A DNA stretch of 21,021 nt. Source: Stentor coeruleus. Lineage: Eukaryota > Ciliophora > Heterotrichea > Heterotrichida > Stentoridae. This document shows positions 8,025 through 16,435 of this stretch, one piece after another. The notes beneath the pieces are model-generated. The model was not told where the DNA came from. It searched no databases and saw only the letters and a program-made list of their open reading frames with translations. Made by a program: the position numbers and the translations under genes. The stretch covers positions 1 through 21,021 of the forward strand of contig MPUH01001208.1 in NCBI GenBank assembly GCA_001970955.1, given 5' to 3'. Each line of letters starts with the position of its first letter. Within the stretch, counting starts at the first letter, position 1.

Positions 8025-8891
8025 TTAATCATGAAAATATGGGTGTTCAAGTGCATCCTGTGTTGTGATTCTTCTGTTAGGATTCATTTCAAGCATTTTC
8101 GATAATAAATCTCTTCCTTTTGGACATACCCCAACAACCTTATCTAAACTATTCGCTTTCCAATTAGGGAAAGATTTTTTGAAATCAGGCATTGATGCTA
8201 GTATAGAATTTCCACAAGTATTGGGTGTTCCTAATATTTTGAATATCTTGAAAATTTGGTCTATTTCTGAATCCCCAGGAAAAAGTGGAGCCCTTTGACA
8301 CATTTCTGCAAAAATACACCCTACTGACCATATATCAATAGCTGTTGTATATTCTTTTGACCCTAATAATAACTCAGGAGCCCTATACCATAATGTGACT
8401 ACTTCATGAGTATAAGTTTGAATTGGTATACCAAAAGCTCGTGATAAACCAAAATCAGCTATTTTTAAATTCCCTTCATCATCTATAAGAAGATTTTGAG
8501 GCTTAAGGTCTCTATGGATTATCCTTCTTTTATGACAAAATAATAAACCTTGTAGTAATTGATGAAGAAAATGCTTTATTGTATTACCATCAAGAATTTT
8601 TTTCTCCATATATTTTTTTAAATCCCATTGAATATATTCAAATACCAAAGATAGTTTATATGGATCATAAATACAATCTAGCAATCTGACAATATTTTGA
8701 TGCTTGAGCTCTTTAAGTATAGCAATTTCTCTAATTGTTGTTGCAGGCATACCACTATCTTCGCTTTGTAATCTAATTTTTTTCAAAGCGACAATAGTGT
8801 TTTTTTTCTTATCTAAGGTTTTATAGACCACTCCATATGTCCCTTCACCAATTTTTTCAATCTTCTGATATCTTAGCAAATTATGCTCCAT
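8025..8891 (-). CDS. Cyclin-dependent protein kinase (CDK1/CDK2-like)
   Basis: The product is 288 residues, about the length of CDK1/CDK2. All kinase landmarks are intact: glycine loop [10 protein letters not shown] at 15-24 with the inhibitory sites Thr18 and Tyr19, Lys37 in VALKK, the C-helix PATTIRE at 49-55 with Glu55, catalytic loop HRDLKPQN at 126-133 (Asp128), DFG at 146-148, and activation segment [14 protein letters not shown] at 160-173 with Thr161 as the CAK site. The [19 protein letters not shown] stretch is typical of the CDK1/2/3 branch. The cyclin-binding helix is PATTIRE rather than the canonical PSTAIRE. Its likely role is cell-cycle control as the catalytic subunit of a cyclin complex, but ciliates carry several CDK paralogues and which one this is cannot be settled here. 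No intron is present; the stop is TAA. Confidence 0.97.
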   Translation of the reverse strand: MEHNLLRYQKIEKIGEGTYGVVYKTLDKKKNTIVALKKIRLQSEDSGMPATTIREIAILKELKHQNIVRLLDCIYDPYKLSLVFEYIQWDLKKYMEKKILDGNTIKHFLHQLLQGLLFCHKRRIIHRDLKPQNLLIDDEGNLKIADFGLSRAFGIPIQTYTHEVVTLWYRAPELLLGSKEYTTAIDIWSVGCIFAEMCQRAPLFPGDSEIDQIFKIFKILGTPNTCGNSILASMPDFKKSFPNWKANSLDKVVGVCPKGRDLLSKMLEMNPNRRITTQDALEHPYFHD

Positions 8892-9375
8892 TTTCTAATT
8901 GTAATATTATTGGGGGTTTATCTATATTTTTTATTTATAATTATTTATTACCATTAAACAAATCTTTATAATAAATTTCCTTTTCTTGAGAAAAAAAGAT
9001 GAAAACAATTGAATTGTGTAGGAAAATTAAAAACAAAAAAATAAACTTATCAAGTGTAGTTATGAAAGATTTATGTTGTTTAAAAAAGATACTCAAGAGA
9101 AATTTTAATGTACAAATTCAATAAATAGTATAATCTTTATGCGTTAAGCTGATTATGTTAAATTTATTATATACTAAGATACATAAACTGATCTAATTGA
9201 TTGATATGCACATAATCTTATATTTCAAAACTTTAAACAATCAGACTTACCTCCCATTTTCTTTAGCAATCCTCATAACCTTATCCATCAATATCCAAAA
9301 CATTTCTCACCCTACTTTAAAAAATCCATTTCAAACTTAGTGATATATTAGGCCAACTCACATACATGTGTATAA
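8892..9375. promoter_or_regulatory. Divergent intergenic promoter region
   Basis: This 484-bp spacer lies between the CDK and lipid-transfer gene starts, which point outward. The part beside the plus-strand gene (9241-9360) is C-rich (34 C, 6 G), matching the leader pattern elsewhere. A 41-codon open frame at 8999-9124 has no recognisable similarity and is probably chance. No specific binding site can be named. Confidence 0.5.
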
Positions 9376-9996
9376 ATGGTGGCTGTATTTAACTTAGAGA
9401 ACCTTCTTTCTCATTTGCGCCAAGCCGCAGAAAACCTTGATGATATAAACTTTTATCACTTTTCAGAAGCAATGCTCGAGTACTCAAACTCATTTTCTTT
9501 CTTAGGAATGGCACTTTCTATGGCATTTTCAGACATCACAACCAAAGCGCAAACTATACAAGAAAACTTTAAAAACAGCCCTTTTACAGGACTTCAATCT
9601 ATGATTCTTGATGAAGTAGCTAGAGGTGTTGAAAAAGTACACACAGATAAAGCTGCGTCTACAGCCAGAACTATTCTAAGACTTTTATGGTTTTTTGATT
9701 TTCTTAAAGAACTTATTACGAATCTTATGACCCAACCATCATGGAATTTATCTAAAGCTTGTACTGTAGCTTATGATACGGCCCTTGGTCCACATCATCC
9801 TTGGCCTGTTCGTTTTGCAGCTAAATTAGGGATTAAGACTGTACCTTCAAAACAAGAGTATATGAATAGATTGTTGGGGAATATTCCTTATGATAAACAG
9901 ATTGAAGTATTTAGGATGATGATAGAACTTTCACAGCCTTTGAGAGAAGTTTTATGGAAGTTTTATCATGATAATAAACTTACTAATTTGCCTTAG
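9376..9996 (+). CDS. GLTP-fold lipid transfer protein, ceramide-1-phosphate-type (CPTP/ACD11-like)
   Basis: The product is 206 residues, the usual length of a stand-alone glycolipid-transfer-protein domain. The fold is recognised from FLGMALSMAFSDITTK, ILRLLWFFDFLKEL and GPHHPWPVRFAAKLG. Headgroup residues favour phosphosphingolipid over sugar lipid: Asp53 is followed four residues on by Lys57 (GLTP itself has Asn), Arg98 and Arg102 are spaced by four as in CPTP/ACD11, and His141 of HHPW matches the conserved His before x-Trp. The inferred role is cytosolic transfer of ceramide-1-phosphate or a related lipid between membranes. There is no signal peptide or membrane segment. The stop is TAG. 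The trailer at 10021-10140 has 36 G and 2 C. No intron is seen, and the divergent neighbour is the CDK gene. Confidence 0.93.
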   Translation: MVAVFNLENLLSHLRQAAENLDDINFYHFSEAMLEYSNSFSFLGMALSMAFSDITTKAQTIQENFKNSPFTGLQSMILDEVARGVEKVHTDKAASTARTILRLLWFFDFLKELITNLMTQPSWNLSKACTVAYDTALGPHHPWPVRFAAKLGIKTVPSKQEYMNRLLGNIPYDKQIEVFRMMIELSQPLREVLWKFYHDNKLTNLP

Positions 9997-10201
9997 TTTT
10001 ATAAATTATAGGATTTTATGGATGTTAGGGAGGGTTTAGATGAGAGTTTTGGATGATGATGATTTAGAATAGTTTAGGATTGTGTTTTAGGATGTGTTAC
10101 GATAAAATGAGGACTTAGGTTTAGATGATAAATTTTTTTGTGATAAAAAAAATATAAAAGATAAGTGATGTAAATAATATTCTAATAACCAGATACAAAT
10201 T

Positions 10202-10699
10202 ATGTATATTCTTATACAATATAATTTACTAATATCTGAGAAATATCCTAAAAACTTTCAATCCTATCTCAAATCCTTTCTCAAATCCTTTAGTTTGCCA
10301 TCACATCAAAAATACGCAAAAATCTTAAATAATTTAAACCCTTCAGATTCAGATTTTATAATAAAAATTATGTTAAATGATAAACCAAGAAGTAGACAAA
10401 TCTACTCTAAGTCTTGCTAAATGGGACTTTTAATCAGCAGAAAACTAAACTAGATTTTCGAACTTCCAAGTAAACTCATGTTTTGCTATAGACCCAAGGA
10501 TTTCCCATGATGTCGTATCAAACTATAAAAATCATTAGATGAAATGATAAAGATAAAATCGGAACATCAGCTATGAAGAAATCTATACTTATTTAAGAGA
10601 ATTAATGAAGCTGACGAAGATTATGTAAGGGCAATTTTTGATAGTATGGATGCAAACAATAATTACAAAGTAAGTATTGATAAATTTTTAAATGCATAA
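10202..10699 (+). pseudogene. Relic reading frame ending in an EF-hand-like unit
   Basis: One forward frame reads from an ATG at 10202 to a TAA at 10697 but is broken by five in-frame stops: TAA 10418, TAG 10451, TGA 10508, TAA 10526 and TGA 10574. The first 72 codons are open (including SLPSHQKYAKILNNLNPSDS). The pieces between stops stay protein-like, and the last (10577-10699) reads EADEDYVRAIFDSMDANNNY then KVSIDKFLNA, resembling an EF-hand helix-loop-helix. The loop D-A-N-N-N-Y-K-V-S-I-D-K lacks the Gly at position 6 and the acidic residue at position 12, so it would bind calcium poorly. No 15-16 nt GT..AG intron removes these stops. A decayed EF-hand protein gene is the best reading; a chance open frame beside one unrelated fragment is possible. 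Confidence 0.4.
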
Positions 10700-11103
10700 T
10701 ATATAAATAAAAAGTTGGAGTTTTTATAAACAAAGCTATGGGATAGGTGATATAAGGGGTTTTGATAAAGTTATATTTAATTTAGAAATAAAATATTACC
10801 TTAGTAATTATTACATTACGTATTCATTTTGAAGTATATACAATATGTATATTATCACTTTGAATAACTTAAGTGAATGCAATATACAATATTAGTAAAC
10901 ATTTTGTATAAATTACTAAAAATGTATTCAAAATTTTAACATCCACTTTATATATAAATAAAACATCATTTTCCTTTATTATATATTTAATTATAGCATC
11001 ACTACTTGTAACAAGGGCATAATACCATATTAAAACTAAAAATTCAGAAATTGTCTATAACTATACAAAAAAGCATAAAATTTTTATGATCTTTTTAAGA
11101 TTC

Positions 11104-11523
11104 TTATTCCACTACTAAAACCCTACAAGATTTATTTTTAATTAAATCTTCATTTCTTTCAATGATTATAAAAGCCATAGTTTCTAATCTAAAAAGTTAA
11201 TTTTATCTGGGTTCTGTTGAATGCCTATACTAAACAGGGTTTTTTACCATAAAGAAAATCTTATAATCCAAATAGTTTTCCTTTAAAATTTTGTATATCT
11301 CTATATTAAAATCTTAAGTTAAATAGCTTGCTATGCAATAAGTCGATATTCCTATTAAGATCCTAAAAATAAACTTTTTATTTAATCCTTTTATATATCC
11401 CTTAACCATCAGGATCCAATGTAAAGTATTATTTATAAAAATCCATTGTTCTAGTGACAATAAAAAATCTATCACATAAGATAATCGAATGCAAATTTTC
11501 CTTTTGCATCCAGAGTATATCAA
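11104..11523 (-). pseudogene. Possible relic on the minus strand, weak receiver-domain echoes
   Basis: The minus-strand frame is open for 69 codons from 11523 to a TAA at 11314. The same frame then runs on through several stops to a last stretch at 11104-11178 (MAFIIIERNEDLIKNKSCRV then LVVE, stop). Strings such as WILMVKGYIKGL, RILIGISTYC and FFMVKNPV faintly recall the ILMD / DG / IIGITA / KP blocks of response-regulator receiver domains, but the phospho-acceptor Asp is absent and spacings are only approximate. It could equally be chance in AT-rich DNA. It is listed because the frame is shared across 420 bp. Confidence 0.22.
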
Positions 11524-11756
11524 AAGTTGGATTTTATTTGAAAAAATATAAAAAAAAATCTAGTTTCTACTAAAAACATTTTTCGTGATTTCTTAAATAC
11601 AACTACTCTATTGAAAACTCTAAATCCAACCTGTAAACAATATAAAGAACCTTATATTTTTTTTTTTGTATTCCATAAATAGGATAAAAACTTTTCAAGG
11701 TATGAAAAGGTGAGAAAACACTTAAATTATGTGAGTTAAATTTATTATTTAGTATA

Positions 11757-12119
11757 TTAATCCACAACCAAATTGTTTTCAACTCCTTTAAATTCGTGAT
11801 CTCGCTTATGGCGAGTTAACATGCATTTGTTTCGATAGCTTTTTCCACAGATTGTGCAGGAATAAGGTTTAATGTTTGAATGTATGTTAAGATGTTCCTT
11901 CAGATTCTCATAATCAATAAACTCTTTATTGCAAATAGAGCACTTGCCAATTTTCTTCTTCAAGTGATTAACATTTATATGTCTTATCAAATTATATTTT
12001 GTCTGATATTCTTTATAGCATCCTTGATACATGCAGCAATACATTCTAACTCTGAACTCTTCAAGTGGTTCCATTGTAATATTTATATTCCATTTGATTA
12101 CTCCTAGGGCTTTTATCAT
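11757..12119 (-). CDS. Small three-finger C2H2 zinc-finger protein
   Basis: Three C2H2 fingers fill most of the 120 residues. Finger 1 has Cys29 and Cys34, then His47 and His52 (C-x4-C-x12-H-x4-H, the wider spacing seen in TFIIIA-like first fingers). Finger 2 has Cys60, Cys63, His76 and His80. Finger 3 has Cys88, Cys91, His104 and His108. The linker SNIKPYSC between fingers 2 and 3 is close to the classical TGEKPY linker. A DNA-binding regulator is the natural inference, although the protein has no other domain. Met16 (12074) and Met26 are alternative starts and lie nearer the fingers; the first 15 residues have no support beyond an open frame. The stop is TAA. The upstream flank 12120-12637 shows no extension of the coding frame. 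Confidence 0.85.
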   Translation of the reverse strand: MIKALGVIKWNINITMEPLEEFRVRMYCCMYQGCYKEYQTKYNLIRHINVNHLKKKIGKCSICNKEFIDYENLKEHLNIHSNIKPYSCTICGKSYRNKCMLTRHKRDHEFKGVENNLVVD

Positions 12120-12637
12120 TTTTAGCCACTGGCAATTACTGAAACAATATTTTTAGGCACTCACTGGTAAAAACTTACTTTTTTTGTTTAATCGAGCTCT
12201 GCTGAACTTGAGAAAATTTTGCTTGAAATTCGAGATTATGGAAATTTAATAAGGAAATAAGAGAAATTAAAGATAAATTCTAAGTAAATACCTTATTTTT
12301 TTTGGGATGGTTATGATTTGGAAAAAAAATATTTTGAAAGTTTATTAAAGGAAATTATGAGTTTAGATGATTAGATATTGCTGTGAGAATGATTTTATTT
12401 AATATTTAATGAATGGGTTATAAGGAATTTTATGGGTTTTGCATTTATAAAAAATCTGTTAAAATTTTTCATAGAATATCTATAAACAATTGACTACAGT
12501 ATTATTTTTAAATTTCTATACACAAGTTTGTAAGATACCTAAACTCTAAACAAATTTAGCAAATTCTTTTCATAAAATATGATATAATTCATTTAATTAC
12601 CAATCCTATCAAAGACAAACAAATTCATAAATAATAA
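12120..12637. other. Intergenic spacer between zinc-finger and TPR genes
   Basis: This 518-bp spacer separates two minus-strand genes. The side by the zinc-finger start is G-rich on the plus strand, and the side by the TPR stop (12541-12637) is C-rich (15 C, 3 G), as in the other spacers. A 22-codon plus-strand fragment at 12192-12260 looks coding-like (ELEKILLEIRDYGNLIRK) but has no start and no neighbour, so it is not called. Confidence 0.5.
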
Positions 12638-15600
12638 CTAATCTATTCTATAATCCTCAAGACCAACTATGACTTTTTTCGTCCCTTCTTCACAAACTTG
12701 TAATCCAAGTAAAGGTAAACACTTAAAAAACTTATCAAACGACACCAAAAGCCTATCTTTAACAAGTTTAACTAAATTCAACTCTAACCCAAGCACATCC
12801 CATCCTCTAACCAATCTCAAATACATTATATTATTTCCCAAATAAACTAAACACGTATAAGTAACCCCATCAATTTTAATCTTCCTTTTTTCAACCAAAT
12901 TCTTTAGTTTATAAATAAGATTTTTTCTTACCAAAAACCCTTTAAGTAAACCTATAATTTTATCAATAGCTTTAACTGAATTGTATATCGGCCTTGAGAA
13001 ATCAAAAAAACAAACATCAGATTCTTTTATAATAAGCATATTTCTCAATACATAAGATCCTAAAGGGACTAGGTATTTTCTATCAAGACCAGTTTTATCA
13101 CATAAAGTTGTGATATCTATAGAAAACTTATTTAAATTACCTATTTCGCTTCCTTTGCGTATATAAAAATTAACGATTTCCTCATTTGTCAAACTCATTG
13201 AGATTTGGTATAAACGATCGTTTGTATAAAGGCATGTTCTGAAAATAATTCTATCCCCATAATCAGCACTGACAACTGATTTTCCACGTAGGACTATTCT
13301 ATTATAATCTAAACTTTTATTATTTGCCTTATCATTTTCTGTTTCCTGTTCATTTTCTATATCTTTAATATCTTCATTTATAGTATCTGATTTTTGAATA
13401 GGTGATCTTTGTAGTACTTCAGACATTTCAGGAATATCAGAATATTCAATAAATTTCCCCCCTTGAGCTTCTAATATTGACATAGTTTTTTCATCTATAA
13501 TAAAACTATGTTTTTCTGAACCAGGGTCTTCACTTTGTGTAAATTGAGTAAAAGCCATTAGTAATTGATTATCTTTTAAATATAAGTTTTTTAGTGTGTA
13601 TTCAACCACTTGATGGGTGTTAATTTTGACTTTACAGCATTTTTTTTTTATATATGAAATATCTACTAACAAAGGCCAAAAGGTATTTAAAGCTGAAAAT
13701 CCTTCTATAAATATTGAACTTTTTTCTAAATAGTTTATTATAGAAATTTTCAGTTTCAATGGGTTTTCAGCGATTTCTAACACCCAATCCCCTGAAAAAA
13801 CTACTTCTAATGGATATACCATTGGGAGGTTTAAAAAAATTTCCCCATCATTACAACTAAATAGGCAAACAAGAAAACTGGGGTTAATATCAACATTGAA
13901 ATCCACAAGTTTTTTTATATCCGCCATTTCAAAGATATGTAAATTATCCATAAAGTTTACTTGAAGTCTCCATCTTGGGTATTTTCTTTGCACATTTATA
14001 TACCCTGTATAATTATCAGTAAAAATATAGGCTTGTGTCAATAAAATATTTTCTTGAGGTTCAAGGACTAATTGATTGTTTTTATAATTAATACAAGGTT
14101 CAATATTTTTTTCTATATAATCAAGAACTGGGATATTTTTATCTAATTTAAATTCTCCTATGATTTTAGATGTTGAGTTGATACATACAATTTCTAAGGA
14201 CTTTGATGATGATTTTAGATAGTAGGATATAGAAAAATTTTCCATGTTGAAATCAATGTTTGAAGATAAGACACAGAGTTTTTTTTCTGGAGGAAGTTCA
14301 GGCTTTTGTTCTTGTGGGTCTATTTTTTCTATGATTTCTTCAGAGTTTTCTTGTGAATTAAAAGATGGGTTTATTTGCTCTTTAGAGTTATTTTGTAGGG
14401 TTATTGGATCTATAATATGGTTTAAATGTTCATCTGGGGAAAAACTTATGCATTTATCTTGGTTTAAATCATTAGGTATGTCTGAGTATCCTAAGGAACT
14501 TTTGTGTTTTAAAATGCTTGGAATCCTTGGAGAATGGTTAGGACTCCTTTTTTTATGCAAGCTTATTTCTTTTGAACTTTCTCTTCTCATGATTCCATCA
14601 TCAGAGTTTTCTTTCATCTCCTCAATATTTTTGGCCGATTTGTTTCTGGTAGGTGAAATACTCATGTTACCCCCTTGAGTAATTTTAAAATTATCTGTGT
14701 TTATCTGCCTTAAGCTCATAGCCTGTTGAGAAAATGGTACTTGGCTGATAAATTTTTCATTATTCAGTCCATAAAACAACATATTATTCCCAAACCCTTG
14801 TACAATCTCCATATTCTTCTTTGGTTTCTTTACAATAACAGGTTTTTTCCTAATCTTAAAATTATTCTCTGATAATTTACTTTTAAAATTTCCATAACTA
14901 GAAAGCCTTTCTATCTTTTTAGTATTCCTATTCAGCCCAAAACTATCTTTAACAATATCTTTCGTTTTTAAATTCAATCCTCCGATACTAATTTTATCCT
15001 TTCCCCGTTTTTTACCTAAATCTTTATTTCCTATTTTACCACTTTTTATTAATTTCAAACTATCCTTATCTGAAATCTCAGACCCACGTTTACTTTTTAA
15101 CACCCATGCCATTTTATCATCATTTTTTGTATTTAATTCTTTCATACTTTCATATGCAATAACGAATTTATTTAATAGTTTCATATCTGGATTATCAAAG
15201 TTCCTTTCAATAATTTCTAAAGCTTTTTTATACCATATTTCAGCTTCTTTATACTTTTTTAAATACTCTTCCTCTGTGCCTATATTATAAAAGTTCACAG
15301 CTTGCAAGAGTTTTATTGAAATCTGAGCTTTTTCTGATACAGTTTGTGAAAGAAGATTCTCAAGTAAAATTAAAGACTTTAAAGAAATTTCTATTGATTT
15401 GATATGCTCTTTAAGTTTTGAATATATTGATGATAATTTGATTAAACATTTCGCTTCGGTTTCTTTGTTGTTGATTTTTTGGGCAATTTTTATAGCTTTT
15501 TCAAGATAAGTTCTAGCTTCGGTATAGAGTTTTTGCTTTTTGTAGTATTTTGAAAGCATTGTATACATTTCTAAGAGAATTTTGATTGCAGGGTTTGTGT

Positions 15601-15784
15601 CTTCTAAATATGCGAAATAGGACAGGATTGATAATGCTTGGGGGAAGTTTTGATCTTTTAAGGTTTTATGGAATTTACTCAGGAAGGCTGAAAGTAGTAT
15701 GGATTGGTCTTTGGATTTATGCTTTAGAATTATTTTTGCTAAGTGTTCGAGAGTGGATTTTTCTGTGTTTAATTGATGATCCAT
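12638..15784 (-). CDS. Large TPR-repeat protein with disordered middle and IQ-like C-terminal site
   Basis: The product has 1048 residues in one uninterrupted frame. The N-terminal 210 residues are helical with TPR-type units, best seen at about 70-103 (YKKQKLYTEARTYLEKAIKI), 110-143 and 163-195 (FYNIGTEEEYLKKYKEAEIW then YKKALEI). Residues 220-520 are Lys/Ser/Asn-rich and probably disordered. The rest (530-1048) is strand-rich with no domain I can name. At 938-955 the string IIGLLKGFLVRKN resembles an incomplete IQ motif (calmodulin site), followed by KRKIKIDGVTYTCLVYLG, a pattern I associate with ciliate TPR/IQ proteins of unknown role. A scaffold function is inference. The ATG at 15784 is the natural start. 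The stop is TAG. The two ends of the gene have opposite C/G skew (see findings). Confidence 0.88.
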   Translation of the reverse strand: MDHQLNTEKSTLEHLAKIILKHKSKDQSILLSAFLSKFHKTLKDQNFPQALSILSYFAYLEDTNPAIKILLEMYTMLSKYYKKQKLYTEARTYLEKAIKIAQKINNKETEAKCLIKLSSIYSKLKEHIKSIEISLKSLILLENLLSQTVSEKAQISIKLLQAVNFYNIGTEEEYLKKYKEAEIWYKKALEIIERNFDNPDMKLLNKFVIAYESMKELNTKNDDKMAWVLKSKRGSEISDKDSLKLIKSGKIGNKDLGKKRGKDKISIGGLNLKTKDIVKDSFGLNRNTKKIERLSSYGNFKSKLSENNFKIRKKPVIVKKPKKNMEIVQGFGNNMLFYGLNNEKFISQVPFSQQAMSLRQINTDNFKITQGGNMSISPTRNKSAKNIEEMKENSDDGIMRRESSKEISLHKKRSPNHSPRIPSILKHKSSLGYSDIPNDLNQDKCISFSPDEHLNHIIDPITLQNNSKEQINPSFNSQENSEEIIEKIDPQEQKPELPPEKKLCVLSSNIDFNMENFSISYYLKSSSKSLEIVCINSTSKIIGEFKLDKNIPVLDYIEKNIEPCINYKNNQLVLEPQENILLTQAYIFTDNYTGYINVQRKYPRWRLQVNFMDNLHIFEMADIKKLVDFNVDINPSFLVCLFSCNDGEIFLNLPMVYPLEVVFSGDWVLEIAENPLKLKISIINYLEKSSIFIEGFSALNTFWPLLVDISYIKKKCCKVKINTHQVVEYTLKNLYLKDNQLLMAFTQFTQSEDPGSEKHSFIIDEKTMSILEAQGGKFIEYSDIPEMSEVLQRSPIQKSDTINEDIKDIENEQETENDKANNKSLDYNRIVLRGKSVVSADYGDRIIFRTCLYTNDRLYQISMSLTNEEIVNFYIRKGSEIGNLNKFSIDITTLCDKTGLDRKYLVPLGSYVLRNMLIIKESDVCFFDFSRPIYNSVKAIDKIIGLLKGFLVRKNLIYKLKNLVEKRKIKIDGVTYTCLVYLGNNIMYLRLVRGWDVLGLELNLVKLVKDRLLVSFDKFFKCLPLLGLQVCEEGTKKVIVGLEDYRID

Positions 15785-16365
15785 AGGTGTTATATTTAAT
15801 TGTAAGGTTGTGAGAAAAGAATATAATGAATTTTACATTAAATTTGTTGATTATCGATTTTATGGGATGATAGTTAATGAGGATAGTTGATAATAATTGG
15901 TGTTAACTTTTAAGGTAGTTGTGTTAAAATGATTAATAGGTTTGAATTAGAATAAATAGGATGAGCTTTAATGTGTTTCATTTTTAAGAAAATTTAAGGA
16001 AATAAAGCTTGTTTTGGTATATAAAGTTTATAAAGAGGATTTATTATTAGGGATATAAGTTTTTATATTGAGTATTAGGTTTAGGGAAATACAAAATATT
16101 TTTTTTTGATACAAATTTGTGTGAATTGAATACTTATTTAAGAAAAAAATCTTTAAATGCATTCATTATTATGTAATTTATATATCACACTATTTAAAGC
16201 GATGCTTATTAGCTACTAGTTAATTATTAGTATTAATATTGTTATGGACAACAAAAAGCTGAATTTCATTCCAAAATAATCACCTTAAATTAAATATTTA
16301 TAATCAACAAGTAAAAATCCATGCAATCTTAAGTGTTATTATATAATTTTATCTTCTTAGACTAT

Positions 16366-16383
16366 AAAAATGCCCGCATTTTT
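16366..16383. promoter_or_regulatory. Perfect 8-bp inverted repeat near the TMEM63-like start
   Basis: AAAAATGC-CC-GCATTTTT is a perfect 8+2+8 palindrome 52 bp upstream of the ATG at 16436. It is one of the few GC-containing perfect palindromes in the spacers. It may be a dimeric-factor site or lie in the 5' untranslated region as a small hairpin. No known factor is assigned. Confidence 0.3.
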
Positions 16384-16388
16384 GTCTG

Positions 16389-16415
16389 TGCAAATTTGTA
16401 GAACGCTTGCAAATT
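16389..16415 (+). promoter_or_regulatory. Two TGCAAATT octamers upstream of the TMEM63-like gene
   Basis: TGCAAATT occurs at 16389-16396 and again at 16408-16415, 19 bp start to start, ending 20 bp before the ATG. Regular spacing so close to the start suggests a core promoter or leader element. Chance is possible in DNA this AT-rich. Confidence 0.25.
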
Positions 16416-16435
16416 AAAAAATATTTATAAAAATT

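Larger units (their letters stand above)
9997..11756. other. Gene-poor interval with two decayed reading frames
   Basis: No intact gene is visible in these 1760 bp. The first 150 bp form the G-rich trailer of the lipid-transfer gene. A stop-riddled plus-strand relic (10202-10699) and a minus-strand one (11104-11523) are listed separately. The stretch between them, 10700-11100, is very AT-rich with only small imperfect inverted repeats such as ATATAC/GTATAT. No tRNA or rRNA is seen, and no transposase fragment was recognised. Confidence 0.5.
15785..16435. promoter_or_regulatory. Divergent promoter region of the TPR and TMEM63-like genes
   Basis: This 651-bp spacer lies between outward-pointing gene starts. 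The TPR side is strongly G-rich on the plus strand (28 G, 2 C at 15841-15960), that is, C-rich on the coding strand. The TMEM63 side contains a perfect palindrome and a repeated octamer, listed separately. No coding stretch is seen. Confidence 0.5.

Noticed and set aside
8999..9124. 41-codon plus-strand open frame between the CDK and lipid-transfer genes
   Set aside because: Short, Lys/Ile/Leu-rich as expected by chance in AT-rich DNA, no similarity recognised, and it lies in a divergent promoter region.
10202..10699. Functional gene using stop-codon readthrough or a reassigned code
   Set aside because: All three stops would have to be read as sense in one gene while terminating conserved neighbours; decay is simpler.
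10785..10935. Possible inverted-repeat element in the AT-rich DNA after the EF-hand-like relic
   Set aside because: Only short imperfect arms (about 9 bp, TTAGTAATT/AATTACTAA) typical of AT-rich sequence; no transposase or target-site duplication.
12192..12260. Coding-like fragment (ELEKILLEIRDYGNLIRK) upstream of the zinc-finger gene
   Set aside because: Only 22 codons, no start codon and no splice-linked partner visible; an alternative frame of the same stretch looks equally open.
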